The position numbers and the translations under genes were made by a program. Positions 1-6,623 of a DNA stretch of 9,161 nt are shown here, one piece after another (positions within the stretch are counted from its first letter, which is position 1; every line of letters begins with the position of its first letter). The notes under the pieces were generated by a model. The model did not search any database, was not told the origin of the DNA, and saw only the letters and a program-made list of their open reading frames with translations. This DNA is from an uncultured Bacilli bacterium (GTDB lineage: Bacteria; Bacillota_I; Bacilli_A; RF39; UBA660), in assembly GCA_910586425.1 (NCBI GenBank), contig CAJUHL010000065.1, forward strand, positions 1 through 9,161, in the 5' to 3' direction.

Positions 1-97
1 AGCATATTATGGCTTTTTTGGCAATTATTTGTATTCTTTTTCTACTTCTTTTTACATTTTTTCTTTGTTTTTTTAGGTTTTTACTTACTTTGTTAAG

Positions 98-571
98 TCA
101 ATTTATTGATTGTTCATATTTGTATAAATTTTTTATCCATCTAATTTCATAACCAAAATTCTCTAATTTTTTTATCTCTTTTTTAGAAAGATAACATATG
201 ACAGATAGCCCATTTCCATTAATATGCAATTTAGGAATAACTAAGTTTGGAGCAATTAAAGATATATGAAATTTAAAGTATTTCATAGTTAAACTATCTT
301 TATAAATAGTTTTTCCCTTATATATTATTTTATCTTTTTCAACAAATAAATAATTTTTCGAACGTTTATTTAAAATAATAATCCCAATGATAAGAATAAA
401 CCATAAAAGACAACAAGAGATAAAAATTAATAAACTTGGTAAGTTAAATATTTTATCCAAACTTAAAGAACAAATGAAATAAATAAATGATAATATAATA
501 ATACATAGAAATAATGGAAAAAAAATTATTTTTAACAAATTAGAATATATATATCTTCTCATATATTTCAT
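98..571 (-). CDS. Two-helix membrane protein, probable orphan immunity protein (module 8)
   Basis: A 157-residue protein of no family I can name. Two strongly hydrophobic segments lie at about residues 15-36 and 45-67, separated by a short loop and followed by a basic stretch (NKRSK). The remaining 85 or so residues are soluble and beta-rich (for example YLFVEKDKIIYKGKTIYKD). The immunity proteins at 3390-3944 and 8055-8489 share this layout of two helices and a small C-terminal domain, possibly PH-like. The start is supported by AAAGGAAGG just upstream. No toxin remains directly before it; the preceding gene (604-957) is a pseudogene. I infer an immunity protein against a membrane-acting toxin, kept after its toxin was lost. 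Gene confidence is high, function moderate. Confidence 0.72.
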   Translation of the reverse strand: MKYMRRYIYSNLLKIIFFPLFLCIIILSFIYFICSLSLDKIFNLPSLLIFISCCLLWFILIIGIIILNKRSKNYLFVEKDKIIYKGKTIYKDSLTMKYFKFHISLIAPNLVIPKLHINGNGLSVICYLSKKEIKKLENFGYEIRWIKNLYKYEQSIN

Positions 572-603
572 TTTCCTTCCTTTAATTATAAAATATGGTT
601 TAA

Positions 604-957
604 TTAATTCTTTTCTAATAGTTTTAAAACTTCAATGTAATCTTTTTCTGCTTTAGTTAAATTTTATGCATAAAATGTTTCATATTCCTCATGAGCCTTT
701 TTTAAGTTTCATCATAAGAATTTGGTACCTTTTTGAGCTAAAATTTCTTTTTTCGTCATTTTAAAAAAGTCATTTGAATTCTGACCCCAATCTTCCATTT
801 TCATTGAAATTTGATTTAATGCAGAAAGGATACGATTTAAGACATTCAGTTCTCCTTCTGTAAAGATATTCTTTATAAGTCAAGAAATTCAAAACTTATA
901 TCGCTCAAAAAAGTTTACTGTTTAGTCTAAAGTAAGCCTTACAATCTCATTATTCAT
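604..957 (-). pseudogene. Decayed gene with six in-frame stop codons
   Basis: From the ATG at 957-955 one frame runs 117 codons to TAA at 606-604. Six other stops interrupt it: TAA at 922-924, TGA at 889-891 and 880-882, tandem TGA at 709-714, and TAA at 664-666. Between the stops the translation looks like real protein: a helical middle (LNRILSALNQISMKMEDWGQ), then KMTKKEILAQKG, KKAHEEYETFYA and a charged end (AEKDYIEVLKLLEKN). No net frameshift is needed, so decay was by substitution. AGGAAAA precedes the ATG, and an extended -10 box lies upstream at 985-993. Family not recognised. It precedes the membrane protein at 98-571 and may be a relic immunity or accessory gene of the same array. 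Confidence 0.6.
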
Positions 958-984
958 TTTGTATTTTCCTAGTTCATCATTAAA

Positions 985-993
985 ATTATAGCA
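985..993 (-). promoter_or_regulatory. Extended -10 promoter element
   Basis: The minus strand reads TGCTATAAT, a perfect extended -10 (TGnTATAAT), 28 bases before the start of the pseudogene at 957. No good -35 is visible at 16-18 bases, which an extended -10 can tolerate. A second TATAAT lies slightly further upstream. In such AT-rich DNA, chance matches are common. Confidence 0.4.
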
Positions 994-1065
994 TAAAACA
1001 TTATAAAATTCTATTTTTTAATCTATTTGAAATTTAATTCTCAATAGATAATAGCAATATAATTT

Positions 1066-1199
1066 GTTGCAAAATCTTCAAAAAAATCGGCAGGTTAAGA
1101 AAAGTGCCACACTTTTGTATTTTAAACAATTGGGAAACCCAATTTTATTCTTGTTCTGCCACAAAAAAATACCAACCACAGTAATTTGTAGTTGGTATT
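1066..1199. repeat. Hairpin-rich intergenic element, type 1, copy D
   Basis: Nearly identical over about 130 bases to the copy at 7858-7989. In plus-strand order it holds GTTGC (1066-1070), a GGCAGGTTAAG anchor (1089-1099), a 7-bp hairpin with a CCA loop (1100-1116), a 7-bp hairpin AATTGGG/CCCAATT with an AAA loop (1128-1144), TTCTGCCAC, and the terminator hairpin. Weaker similarity to the other copy continues to the stop of the immunity gene (about 1260) and, on the other side, to about 1020. It lies after an immunity gene, like the other copies. Confidence 0.8.
1168..1199 (-). terminator. Intrinsic terminator after module 7
   Basis: Read on the minus strand, ATACCAACTACA pairs with TGTGGTTGGTAT over 12 bp with one U-G wobble and a 6-base loop, followed by seven T. 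It ends the transcript of the immunity gene at 1288-1608, about 90 bases past the stop codon. Confidence 0.75.
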
Positions 1200-1287
1200 A
1201 AATCGTCTAAGGTCCATTTGGTAATGCTTAATTACATTACTACCACTTTAAAATAAATATTATTTTTTTTGCTAGAAAATTCTTATT

Positions 1288-1608
1288 TTAAATTTCTATA
1301 TATTTTCTAATTACTTCAAACAACTTACTTGCTTTGTCGCAAAAATTTTGTTCGATAAAATTCTTATTTTGTTGCTTAATCAAAAAATAAAATTCTTTAT
1401 TCTTTAAAGTTATTGAAAAATTAGATTCAAGATTAATACCATCTATAATACAATGAGCAAAATCAAATAATGCTTCATAATATTCCATAGTGTCAACACT
1501 TAAATTATGCTTTTTATTGAATTCTTCATCATAATCATAAATATAATTTGGAATCTTACAATCAATAAAATCTTTTGCAACTCGCTTTTCCTCATTAGTA
1601 TAAGTCAT
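1288..1608 (-). CDS. Small soluble immunity protein (module 7)
   Basis: A 106-residue acidic, mainly helical protein without membrane segments or a signal peptide. The N-terminus is charged (MTYTNEEKRVAKDFIDCKIP). A central region (DTMEYYEALFDFAHCIIDG) precedes a short beta part (NFSITLKNKEFYFLIKQQ) and a C-terminal helix. The minus strand carries GGGAGG 6 bases before the ATG, a strong ribosome binding site. It starts 16 bases after the stop of the toxin remnant at 1625-2103, the usual order for polymorphic toxins, so it most likely neutralises that toxin in the cytoplasm. Size and acidity fit immunity proteins of nuclease toxins. I do not recognise the family. It stays intact although the toxin gene is frameshifted. 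Confidence 0.78.
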   Translation of the reverse strand: MTYTNEEKRVAKDFIDCKIPNYIYDYDEEFNKKHNLSVDTMEYYEALFDFAHCIIDGINLESNFSITLKNKEFYFLIKQQNKNFIEQNFCDKASKLFEVIRKYIEI

Positions 1609-1624
1609 ATTAATCCTCCCATAT

Positions 1625-2103
1625 TTAGAAAAATGAAAATATTATTCCTGCTAAATCAAAGAAGCCTCCAGCACTATGCCCAGCAAAAGATGCTCTAATA
1701 ACATAATTTCCACTACTAGTTAACTTCATTAAAGAACTATTGTTTTTAAAGAAATTGCTAGCATTTTTTTTATATTGAATAACATTTTTTCCAAGATAAC
1801 TATGTCCGTCTCCGATTACATGCTTGTTAAAATGATGAATCATATTTTGTTGCGCTGTTCTGCCACCTGCAGACCCCCACTGACTAACTGCACTCGTGTA
1901 TTGAAATGCACCTATACTTCCACCAACTATAGCACCAATAATAGCACCACCACCAAAACCGATTCCCATTCCTACTAAAATTCCTTCAGTAGACCAGTTT
2001 GTAGTTGCACCACCAATTATACCGCCAGCAACGACTCCAATCCCTGTAACCATTTTGGAGTATGTCCACTAGGATCAACAAAATTCACAGGAGTTATGTA
2101 AAA
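1625..2103 (-). pseudogene. Frameshifted Rhs-tip toxin, possible BECR-type RNase (module 7)
   Basis: The frame opens after a stop at 2104-2106 with the last residues of an Rhs core (PVNFVDPSGHTPKW), then shifts by one base near 2050-2052. Restoring one G in the TGG run joins it to VTGIGVVAGGIIGG. The second frame is complete, with its start read as ATG at 2053. A glycine-zipper-like hydrophobic segment follows (about residues 1-50 of the second frame). The C-terminal 70 residues hold HHFNKHV, SYLGKNVIQY, a GNYVIRA strand and GHSAGGFF before the stop. An HFxKH start and a glycine-rich end resemble BECR-fold RNase toxin domains of CdiA/LXG/Rhs proteins; this is pattern-based and uncertain. Most of the Rhs core is missing, so the gene was cut at a recombination junction and then frameshifted. 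Confidence 0.68.
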
Positions 2104-2175
2104 TTAAAGGCCCTATAAACTATTAAAATTTTATCAATATTTTGTTCATATATGGAGGTTGCTAGGAATGATTTT

Positions 2176-2262
2176 GTTGCATTATTTAATATTTTTTAGG
2201 CAGGATAAGGAGAATGCAACATATGCATTCTCGATACCCTACAAAGTGGGATACCCACTTTG
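2176..2262. repeat. Hairpin-rich intergenic element, type 2, copy C
   Basis: In plus order: GTTGC (2176-2180), GGCAGGATAAG (2199-2209), a perfect 9-bp hairpin GAGAATGCA/TGCATTCTC with a 5-base loop (2210-2232), and a perfect 9-bp hairpin CAAAGTGGG/CCCACTTTG with an ATA loop (2242-2262). The second hairpin lies 5 bases beyond the stop codon of the zinc-ribbon gene. Homologous to 4789-4875, and the homology runs on into the end of that gene. It has no T tract on the minus strand, so it is not a standard terminator. Confidence 0.78.
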
Positions 2263-2267
2263 AACTT

Positions 2268-2810
2268 CTATTCAAGTAATTTACGATTTAAATATTCAAC
2301 AACTTCTTTTGCATTAATCTTAAAATAATATGGTCGTTCCCAACTTTTTTTTCTTAACAAAGGGAATTTTGATACAAATATTTCTTTATCATTCACATAA
2401 ATGAAAAGACAAAAATTTTGAATATCTTCCAACTTAATCACTTTATCTACATATTTGTTTTCTTTTGTTTCAAATGTTTTTTTGAATGCCAAAGTAATTT
2501 CTTTTTTAAAAAATTTCCGTTTTATTTTTTTAATAAAATTGTTTAAATCTTCAAAACTCAACTGGAACACAAATTCGATTTCCTCTAAACAGGTGGGACA
2601 ATAAAATACTTTATGAATAAACTCGCATGAACCAACCATAACTCCACCATCTACACCATTACTAAAATCATAATATTTTGCTTCTTCAGATTTTGGAGAA
2701 ACTATTTTTTTATGGGTAATAATTGATAGGTCTGTTCCACATTTATAGCAATAATGTTTTCTAAATTTTATTTTAAAAAGATTACCAAAACTATAATAAT
2801 GTTTATTCAC
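2268..2810 (-). CDS. Zinc-ribbon protein, probable immunity protein (module 6)
   Basis: A 180-residue soluble protein with two CxxC knuckles (CYKCG at residues 21-25 and CPTC at 71-74), spaced as in a zinc ribbon; Cys62 lies between them. The C-terminal half is basic and helical (NNFIKKIKRKFFKKE), then a beta region ends in EVVEYLNRKLLE. The start is GTG at 2810-2808, chosen because GGAGGG stands 10 bases upstream and the previous stop lies just before it. It follows the toxin remnant at 2825-3294 by 14 bases, so by position it is that toxin's immunity protein. Zinc-ribbon proteins occur among polymorphic-toxin immunity genes, but the family cannot be named. Its last 17 codons are duplicated at 4881-4931, downstream of another immunity gene. 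Confidence 0.75.
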   Translation of the reverse strand: MNKHYYSFGNLFKIKFRKHYCYKCGTDLSIITHKKIVSPKSEEAKYYDFSNGVDGGVMVGSCEFIHKVFYCPTCLEEIEFVFQLSFEDLNNFIKKIKRKFFKKEITLAFKKTFETKENKYVDKVIKLEDIQNFCLFIYVNDKEIFVSKFPLLRKKSWERPYYFKINAKEVVEYLNRKLLE

Positions 2811-2824
2811 TATATTTTTCCCTC

Positions 2825-3294
2825 CTATGCAAACTTAATTCTTATATAAAAATCATAACCAAATAATAGAGCAAATCCACTCTTATAATAGAATTCACCA
2901 TCTTTAATAGCTATACCGAATTGTATTCCAGCAGATAAAGCAGTTACAGACCCACCAACTTCAATTTGTGTATCAAAAATATCAAATTGTACTCCACCAC
3001 GAGCAGTAAATGCTGCCGCTTTTGCTTCTATTCCAACAAAGTATGTGTTCTTATTAGGAATAATTAGTATTCCTGCCATTCCTGTAACTGTTCCAATATC
3101 ACCAACGCCAACTAATGAAACACTAAAATTTTCTAAAGAAACGAATCTATGTTTATAATTCACTAAGTCATTTGGGCAGTACACATATAAGTTAATCCAT
3201 TAATTCTCTCAGGGTCTAGATACTCTACATCATCAGGACTTATAAAATCTTCAAAGTTCTGGGGAATAATACCTTGAGGATAACCAAAATAAAT
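2825..3294 (-). pseudogene. Rhs tip with a divergent core, frameshifted (module 6)
   Basis: The frame opens after a stop at 3295-3297 with a core remnant (NFEDFISPDDVEYLDP, then ERINGL). A missing A in the run at 3191-3195 shifts it; restoring that base gives GLNLYVYCPNDLVNY, the standard core signature. The second frame runs to 2825. This core (FISPDDVEYLDPERINGLNLYVYC) differs from that of modules 2 and 5 (FLTPDSFEYLDPTS), so it came from another rhs lineage. The C-terminal 100 residues are small-residue-rich and beta-like (GVGDIGTVTGMAG, GGVQFDIFDTQIEVGGSV, LFGYDFYIRIKFA), without visible catalytic residues. Activity unknown. After the shift the only start is GTG at 3184 without a good ribosome binding site. 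The zinc-ribbon gene follows closely. Confidence 0.68.
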
Positions 3295-3352
3295 CTATTT
3301 TATTAATGGTAAGCTTGTTTAGATAATTTATTATTTAATTAACGCACTTAGG

Positions 3353-3388
3353 AAAATGCCGTTTTTAAAATCTTCGCTTGTGCATTTT
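3353..3388. repeat. Inverted repeat after the module 5 immunity gene
   Basis: AAAATGC (3353-3359) and GCATTTT (3382-3388) form a 7-bp stem with a 22-base loop, starting just 1 base past the stop codon at 3390. It could be a weak end-of-transcript structure. The T run lies on the plus-strand side, so it is not a clear minus-strand terminator. Confidence 0.3.
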
Positions 3389-3389
3389 T

Positions 3390-3944
3390 TTATTTACTTT
3401 GATATGTTATATTTCTATTCTTATCCAAAATTGTAGTTACACAAATGCTTAGATCTAATAACTTATTACAAATTCTATTAACTTTTCTTTTAGTTATTGT
3501 ATACATTGATATAGCTAATTTTTTATTTTTCATATTTCTAAATTGTTTTGAATAATCTTTATTAAAAACCTTGCCATCTCTATATACAAATTTTACCATT
3601 ACTGAATACTTGTTATTTTCCCATTCAGAAAATACTATTGTTATTTTCTCTAAATCTTTTATATTAAATTTCTTCAATCTAAAGTCAGGTAAGAATAATA
3701 TAGTTCCTTTTTTTGTGATAATCATTCCATTTAAAGGTGTAATTATTATTCCTATAAAAATAATTGCTAATAGAATTGGCCAAAAAATTTTAATGAATAT
3801 CGGCATTTCTGCCCAATACGTAAATAATAAATATGAACATGGAACAATTACCACCAACAACCCTAGAAATAGAATCATTATACCTTTATTAATAAATGAT
3901 AACCATTTGTTTTTATAAGTCATTGAACCATTGTTTGACATCAT
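3390..3944 (-). CDS. Two-helix membrane immunity protein (module 5)
   Basis: A 184-residue protein with membrane segments at about residues 21-43 and 52-70. A soluble domain of alternating strands follows (GMIITKKGTILFLPDFRLKK, FNIKDLEKITIVF, YSVMVKFVYRDGKVF) and a basic helical end. The layout matches the membrane proteins at 98-571 and 8055-8489, and the soluble part may be a PH-like fold. The start is ATG at 3944-3942, preceded by a G-rich site (GGGGGTGGG), and lies inside the toxin gene: the two frames overlap by 32 bases, a sign of translational coupling. Its partner toxin ends in hydrophobic glycine-rich segments, so a membrane-located antidote makes sense. No named family recognised. 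Confidence 0.75.
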   Translation of the reverse strand: MMSNNGSMTYKNKWLSFINKGIMILFLGLLVVIVPCSYLLFTYWAEMPIFIKIFWPILLAIIFIGIIITPLNGMIITKKGTILFLPDFRLKKFNIKDLEKITIVFSEWENNKYSVMVKFVYRDGKVFNKDYSKQFRNMKNKKLAISMYTITKRKVNRICNKLLDLSICVTTILDKNRNITYQSK

Positions 3945-4737
3945 CTACCCACCCCCACTTTTCGTTTGTCCAATCAATAAACCATGTAACTCCAGCTGAT
4001 ACAAATGGAGCAATAAATACTCCAACACCTGGAATTAATGAAACTAAAGCACCAACAGCATAACCAATTCCAAATGTTCCTAATGTATAAGCAGTATCTA
4101 CTCCAAAACTAATCCATTGTTGTTTTGTTGTTAAATTATCATTTGTAAAATTAGTCCATGCTGATAATCCTATATTGAGTCCCAATAATCCGTAGCCTAT
4201 CACTGAACATAGAGTATTTAATTTTCCAGGCACAAAATCTAAACCATACAATTTATTTAAATCTTTTACCCCTGGGTAACGAATATACTGAAATATTGTT
4301 CGTAAAACAGGTGCAATTGAAGTGCCAAAATCCGAGCCTGACATCAAAGATGAAATCCAAATTGGTATTTGGAAACCAGCACTTTCCCAATTGACTCTAC
4401 TTAAACCAACTGAGGTTGATGAATTACTACCTGATAAGTAAATTCCACCATTTGAGATACTAGAAATAGATGAGCTAATAACACCAAAAGAAACGGGTCT
4501 TTGTCTATAATTCACAGGGTCATTGTTACAGTAAGCAAATAAATTCAAACCAATAATGCTAGTAGGATCTAAATACTCAAAAGAATCAGGAGTTAAAAAC
4601 CTACCCCACTCTGGAACATAATACCTACTCTTACAATAATACATGATCGTCTCTATGGGTTTCTTATGAATAACCACATTTATTCCTGTATTATTTAATT
4701 CTACTTTAATTTTACTATAAATAATGAAAAATTTCAA
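3913..4737 (-). CDS. Orphan Rhs C-terminal tip, probable membrane-acting toxin (module 5)
   Basis: A 274-residue tip. Residues 31-77 are the end of an Rhs core (MYYCKSRYYVPEWGRF, FEYLDPTS, GLNLFAYCNNDP), the part at which Rhs toxins release their C-terminus. The variable part starts at NYRQRPVS, passes a Ser/Gly-rich region, and ends with long hydrophobic stretches (about 165-255, including GIGYAVGALVSLIPGVGVF) and a Trp-rich tail (WGWVDDVKQWFNDL). This composition suggests membrane insertion; no nuclease motif is seen. The frame begins with TTG directly after an in-frame stop and has no ribosome binding site, so it is probably not translated alone and acts as a silent donor tip. The first 30 residues resemble those of the tip at 7010-7804. 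The immunity gene overlaps its end. Confidence 0.8.
   Translation of the reverse strand: MKFFIIYSKIKVELNNTGINVVIHKKPIETIMYYCKSRYYVPEWGRFLTPDSFEYLDPTSIIGLNLFAYCNNDPVNYRQRPVSFGVISSSISSISNGGIYLSGSNSSTSVGLSRVNWESAGFQIPIWISSLMSGSDFGTSIAPVLRTIFQYIRYPGVKDLNKLYGLDFVPGKLNTLCSVIGYGLLGLNIGLSAWTNFTNDNLTTKQQWISFGVDTAYTLGTFGIGYAVGALVSLIPGVGVFIAPFVSAGVTWFIDWTNEKWGWVDDVKQWFNDL
4518..4666 (-). repeat. Rhs core nucleotide repeat, copy in module 5
   Basis: About 149 bases match 7564-7712 with roughly four differences by eye. The first part matches 9108-9161 as well. It encodes KKPIET to the GLNLFAYC-NDP core end. Such identity at DNA level gives homology for recombination between tips. Confidence 0.88.
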
Positions 4738-4788
4738 TTTTCATTCATTGAATTTGAAATTGATAATAAGAAAAACGTTCTACTTTTT

Positions 4789-4875
4789 GTTGCAAAATCT
4801 ACAAAAAAATTGGCAGGATAAGGAGAATGCAACAAATGCATTCTCGCCAACCTACAAAGCGGGATATCCACTTTG
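4789..4875. repeat. Hairpin-rich intergenic element, type 2, copy B
   Basis: Same order as 2176-2262: GTTGC (4789-4793), GGCAGGATAAG (4812-4822), a perfect 9-bp hairpin GAGAATGCA/TGCATTCTC with loop ACAAA (4823-4845), and a 9-bp hairpin CAAAGCGGG/TCCACTTTG with two imperfect pairs (4855-4875). It sits between the remnant immunity tail (4881-4931) and the tip at 3913-4737. Confidence 0.78.
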
Positions 4876-4880
4876 AATTT

Positions 4881-4931
4881 TCATTCTAGTAATTTTTGCT
4901 CTAAATTTTTAACAACCTCTCTAATGCATAT
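4881..4931 (-). pseudogene. Remnant of an immunity-gene 3' end (zinc-ribbon type)
   Basis: Sixteen codons plus TGA read ICIREVVKNLEQKLLE, matching the C-terminus of the zinc-ribbon protein at 2268-2810 (INAKEVVEYLNRKLLE). The homology continues without break into the following hairpin element (4789-4875 against 2176-2262). It begins immediately after the stop codon of the unrelated immunity gene at 4933-5511. I read it as the stub of an older immunity gene whose body was replaced by incoming modules. Confidence 0.72.
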
Positions 4932-4932
4932 T

Positions 4933-5511
4933 TTATTTTAACTTTTTTGATTTAACATAAAATACAATCCAAACAATTAAAGGAATCACAATAAAGAATA
5001 TTCCCCACCACATATTTCCTTTTAAATCGTTTTTAGTAATAACACAATATAATCCTATGCTACCACAAATAATGAGAGGTAAACATAAACTAGACCATGC
5101 TATTGTAGAATATATTTTTTTCTTTTTCTCTATTAACGTGGTATCCTTTAGCTTAGGATGATTTTTTATTTTTATGTCAATTTCTTTAATTACTTTTTCA
5201 AGTACAAAATCATTTTTATAATCATAATCAATAAAAAGTTTTTCTAATTCTTCTTCCTTTATACCAGCATAATATACGACAATATCATACTTATCTTCAA
5301 AAAAATCTATTATAACATAAATGTTTTGATAATTATAATTTAATTGAATAGTTTTTCCTAATTTATTAAATGAAAGATAAATGCCTACGCCAACATACTC
5401 AGATAATAATTCTTTAATATTTCCATTTAAATATAATTCAAAGATTTTATCTAAATTATCATATTCACTTTTCTCTTTAGAATTTAAATACCTTGATATT
5501 TTTCTTTTCAT
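4933..5511 (-). CDS. Membrane-anchored immunity protein (module 4)
   Basis: A 192-residue protein with a charged cytoplasmic part first (residues 1-134) and two membrane segments at about 135-160 and 167-186, ending in a basic tail (KSKKLK). This order is the reverse of the other membrane immunity proteins in the array, so it is a separate family. The N-terminal part mixes helices (KEKSEYDNLDKIFELYLNG) and strands (NIYVIIDFFEDKYDIVVYYAG). ATG at 5511 is preceded by AAAGGAT at 12 bases. It lies 29 bases after the toxin remnant at 5541-5780, whose sequence is hydrophobic and glycine-rich, so a membrane-sited antidote is likely. Its stop codon directly abuts an unrelated immunity-gene stub, marking a recombination junction. 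Confidence 0.75.
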   Translation of the reverse strand: MKRKISRYLNSKEKSEYDNLDKIFELYLNGNIKELLSEYVGVGIYLSFNKLGKTIQLNYNYQNIYVIIDFFEDKYDIVVYYAGIKEEELEKLFIDYDYKNDFVLEKVIKEIDIKIKNHPKLKDTTLIEKKKKIYSTIAWSSLCLPLIICGSIGLYCVITKNDLKGNMWWGIFFIVIPLIVWIVFYVKSKKLK

Positions 5512-5540
5512 ATTGTTAGATTATCCTTTCATATTTAATC

Positions 5541-5780
5541 TCAATAATCAGAAATTGCTCGAATTACAATACCACCAACTACGACAATACCTGACAAAGC
5601 AACACCAACAGCTAATAAGCCTGCTGAAACAAGCGACATTGTTCCTGCTGCTAAATAATATGTCCCTACTCCGATAGCCGTATCAATAGCGGTATCTACT
5701 AACATTGCCGAATCAACTTGCCAGTTATTTTCATAAAGATTGAAGCCAAATTTTACAAGTGCATTTACGTAACTTACTTG
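5541..5780 (-). pseudogene. Remnant of a membrane-acting toxin tip (module 4)
   Basis: A frame of 79 codons opens after a TAG at 5781-5783 and ends in TGA at 5541-5543, with no start codon at its beginning. Translation: QVSYVNALVKFGFNLYENNW, then DSAMLVDTAIDTAIGVGTYY, then a glycine/alanine/valine-rich hydrophobic stretch (SAGLLAVGVALSGIVVVGG) and VIRAISDY. The DTAIDTAIG region followed by a hydrophobic run resembles DTAYTLGTFGIG in the module 5 toxin. It has no Rhs core, so it is only the C-terminal end of a toxin. The membrane immunity gene follows after 29 bases, supporting its identity. Confidence 0.62.
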
Positions 5781-5828
5781 CTATTTTTATTAGCATAAGA
5801 CAAATTAATATTAAGTCATGAAATATGC

Positions 5829-6179
5829 CTATGAAAATTTTTTTAATGTTCGTATTATCCATCTCAAACTATCAATGAAATCTTCATCTGTCCAAGAAAA
5901 AAACTTTATTTTTTCTTTCTTATCTACTAAAACAAGTATTGTAGAAGCAACTAAAACCCCCTCATCATAAACTTCAATGATTTCATCTTTTTGATTATAG
6001 ATTGACACACTAAGATAAACTTTTTTATCTTTTTCTTCTAATTGTCCGCTATCACAGACTAATTTTAGAGTCAATTTTTGAGTCAATTCGAGTAGTTCCT
6101 TATAATATTTATTCATCTTAAAGCCATTCATTTCTTCTTGACAATAAATATTCACAACCTTTAATACATTTTGATTCAT
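5829..6179 (-). CDS. Soluble immunity protein (module 3)
   Basis: A 116-residue acidic cytoplasmic protein with no membrane segment. A helical N-terminus (NKYYKELLELTQKLTLKL) is followed by beta strands (KVYLSVSIYNQKDEIIEVYD, GVLVASTILVLVDKK) and an amphipathic end (WTDEDFIDSLRWIIRTLKKF). I chose ATG at 6179-6177: AGGAAA lies 7-8 bases upstream, while the GTG at 6185 is too close to it. It begins 19 bases after the toxin stop at 6199. Gene order, size and acidity fit an immunity protein for the module 3 toxin. Family not recognised. Confidence 0.74.
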   Translation of the reverse strand: MNQNVLKVVNIYCQEEMNGFKMNKYYKELLELTQKLTLKLVCDSGQLEEKDKKVYLSVSIYNQKDEIIEVYDEGVLVASTILVLVDKKEKIKFFSWTDEDFIDSLRWIIRTLKKFS

Positions 6180-6198
6180 AAACACTTTCCTATTCGTA

Positions 6199-6561
6199 TT
6201 ACTTTCTTATTAGATTCCACCAAATCCATCTTGCTATTGTTCCAGCTGTTCTTCCGAATTTAGAATCCCATTTTTGAAGTTGCCAATGCCATTCAAAAAT
6301 ACTTTTTATACCACGTGATACTTTATGACCATGAGTATGAAAGGAAAGAACTCTAGTTTTTCCTATTCCTGTATTAAACCTCAAACCATAATAATCTCCA
6401 TATTTACCAAATCTACTTATAGATTTAATATTAAAACTATAACAAAATGATGAGGCGAAAGTTCCAAGAGTTGCAATACTTGCAGCTGTTAACATTAATC
6501 CATTATACCAATCTTCATTCATACCTGCATCAAGCATCCAATTCCCCCACAAGTTGAACGC
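6199..6561 (-). pseudogene. Toxin tip without Rhs core (module 3)
   Basis: The frame opens after a TGA at 6562-6564 and runs 120 codons. It lacks the Rhs core and starts inside what looks like a pre-toxin region (LWGNWMLDAGMNEDWYNGLM), then a short hydrophobic segment (TAASIATLGTFASSF). The C-terminal 65 residues are basic and rich in His, Trp and aromatic residues: GKTRVLSFHTHGHK, SIFEWHWQLQKW, GRTAGTIARWIWWNLIRK. The HTHGH and EWHW clusters could be catalytic or metal-binding. I do not recognise the toxin family. TTG at 6552 has no ribosome binding site; ATG at 6537 (LDAG) has a chance GGGGG upstream. A soluble immunity gene follows. It is an orphan toxin domain, possibly complete but cut from its delivery protein. 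Confidence 0.62.
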
Positions 6562-6568
6562 TCAGTTT

Positions 6569-6580
6569 GAAGTATACTTC
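6569..6580. repeat. Perfect 12-bp palindrome
   Basis: GAAGTATACTTC lies 5 bases upstream of the stop that bounds the coreless module 3 tip, in the only spacer between modules 2 and 3. It may mark a junction or protein site, or be chance. Confidence 0.3.
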
Positions 6581-6623
6581 TAAACACCTTTCTCACTTAA
6601 TGTCGAGGTGAAATTTGTTTCAT

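Noticed and set aside
1..97. Coding end of a further gene
   Set aside because: All minus-strand frames hit stops quickly and no recognisable protein is readable; A/T-rich spacer only.
604..957. TGA read as tryptophan (Mycoplasma-type code) or stop-codon recoding
   Set aside because: TAA stops also interrupt the frame, TGG is used for Trp in all other genes, and TGA ends other frames here, so a standard code with a pseudogene is simpler.
604..957. MarR-family regulator
   Set aside because: A short stretch (TEGELNVLNRIL) recalls the end of MarR proteins, but no winged-helix region precedes it and the gene begins only about 30 codons earlier.
3353..3388. Strong intrinsic terminator after the module 5 immunity gene
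   Set aside because: The loop is 22 bases and the T run is on the plus-strand side; kept only as a low-confidence inverted repeat.
6180..6185. GTG start for the module 3 immunity gene
   Set aside because: It leaves only about one base to AGGAAA; the ATG at 6179 has normal spacing.
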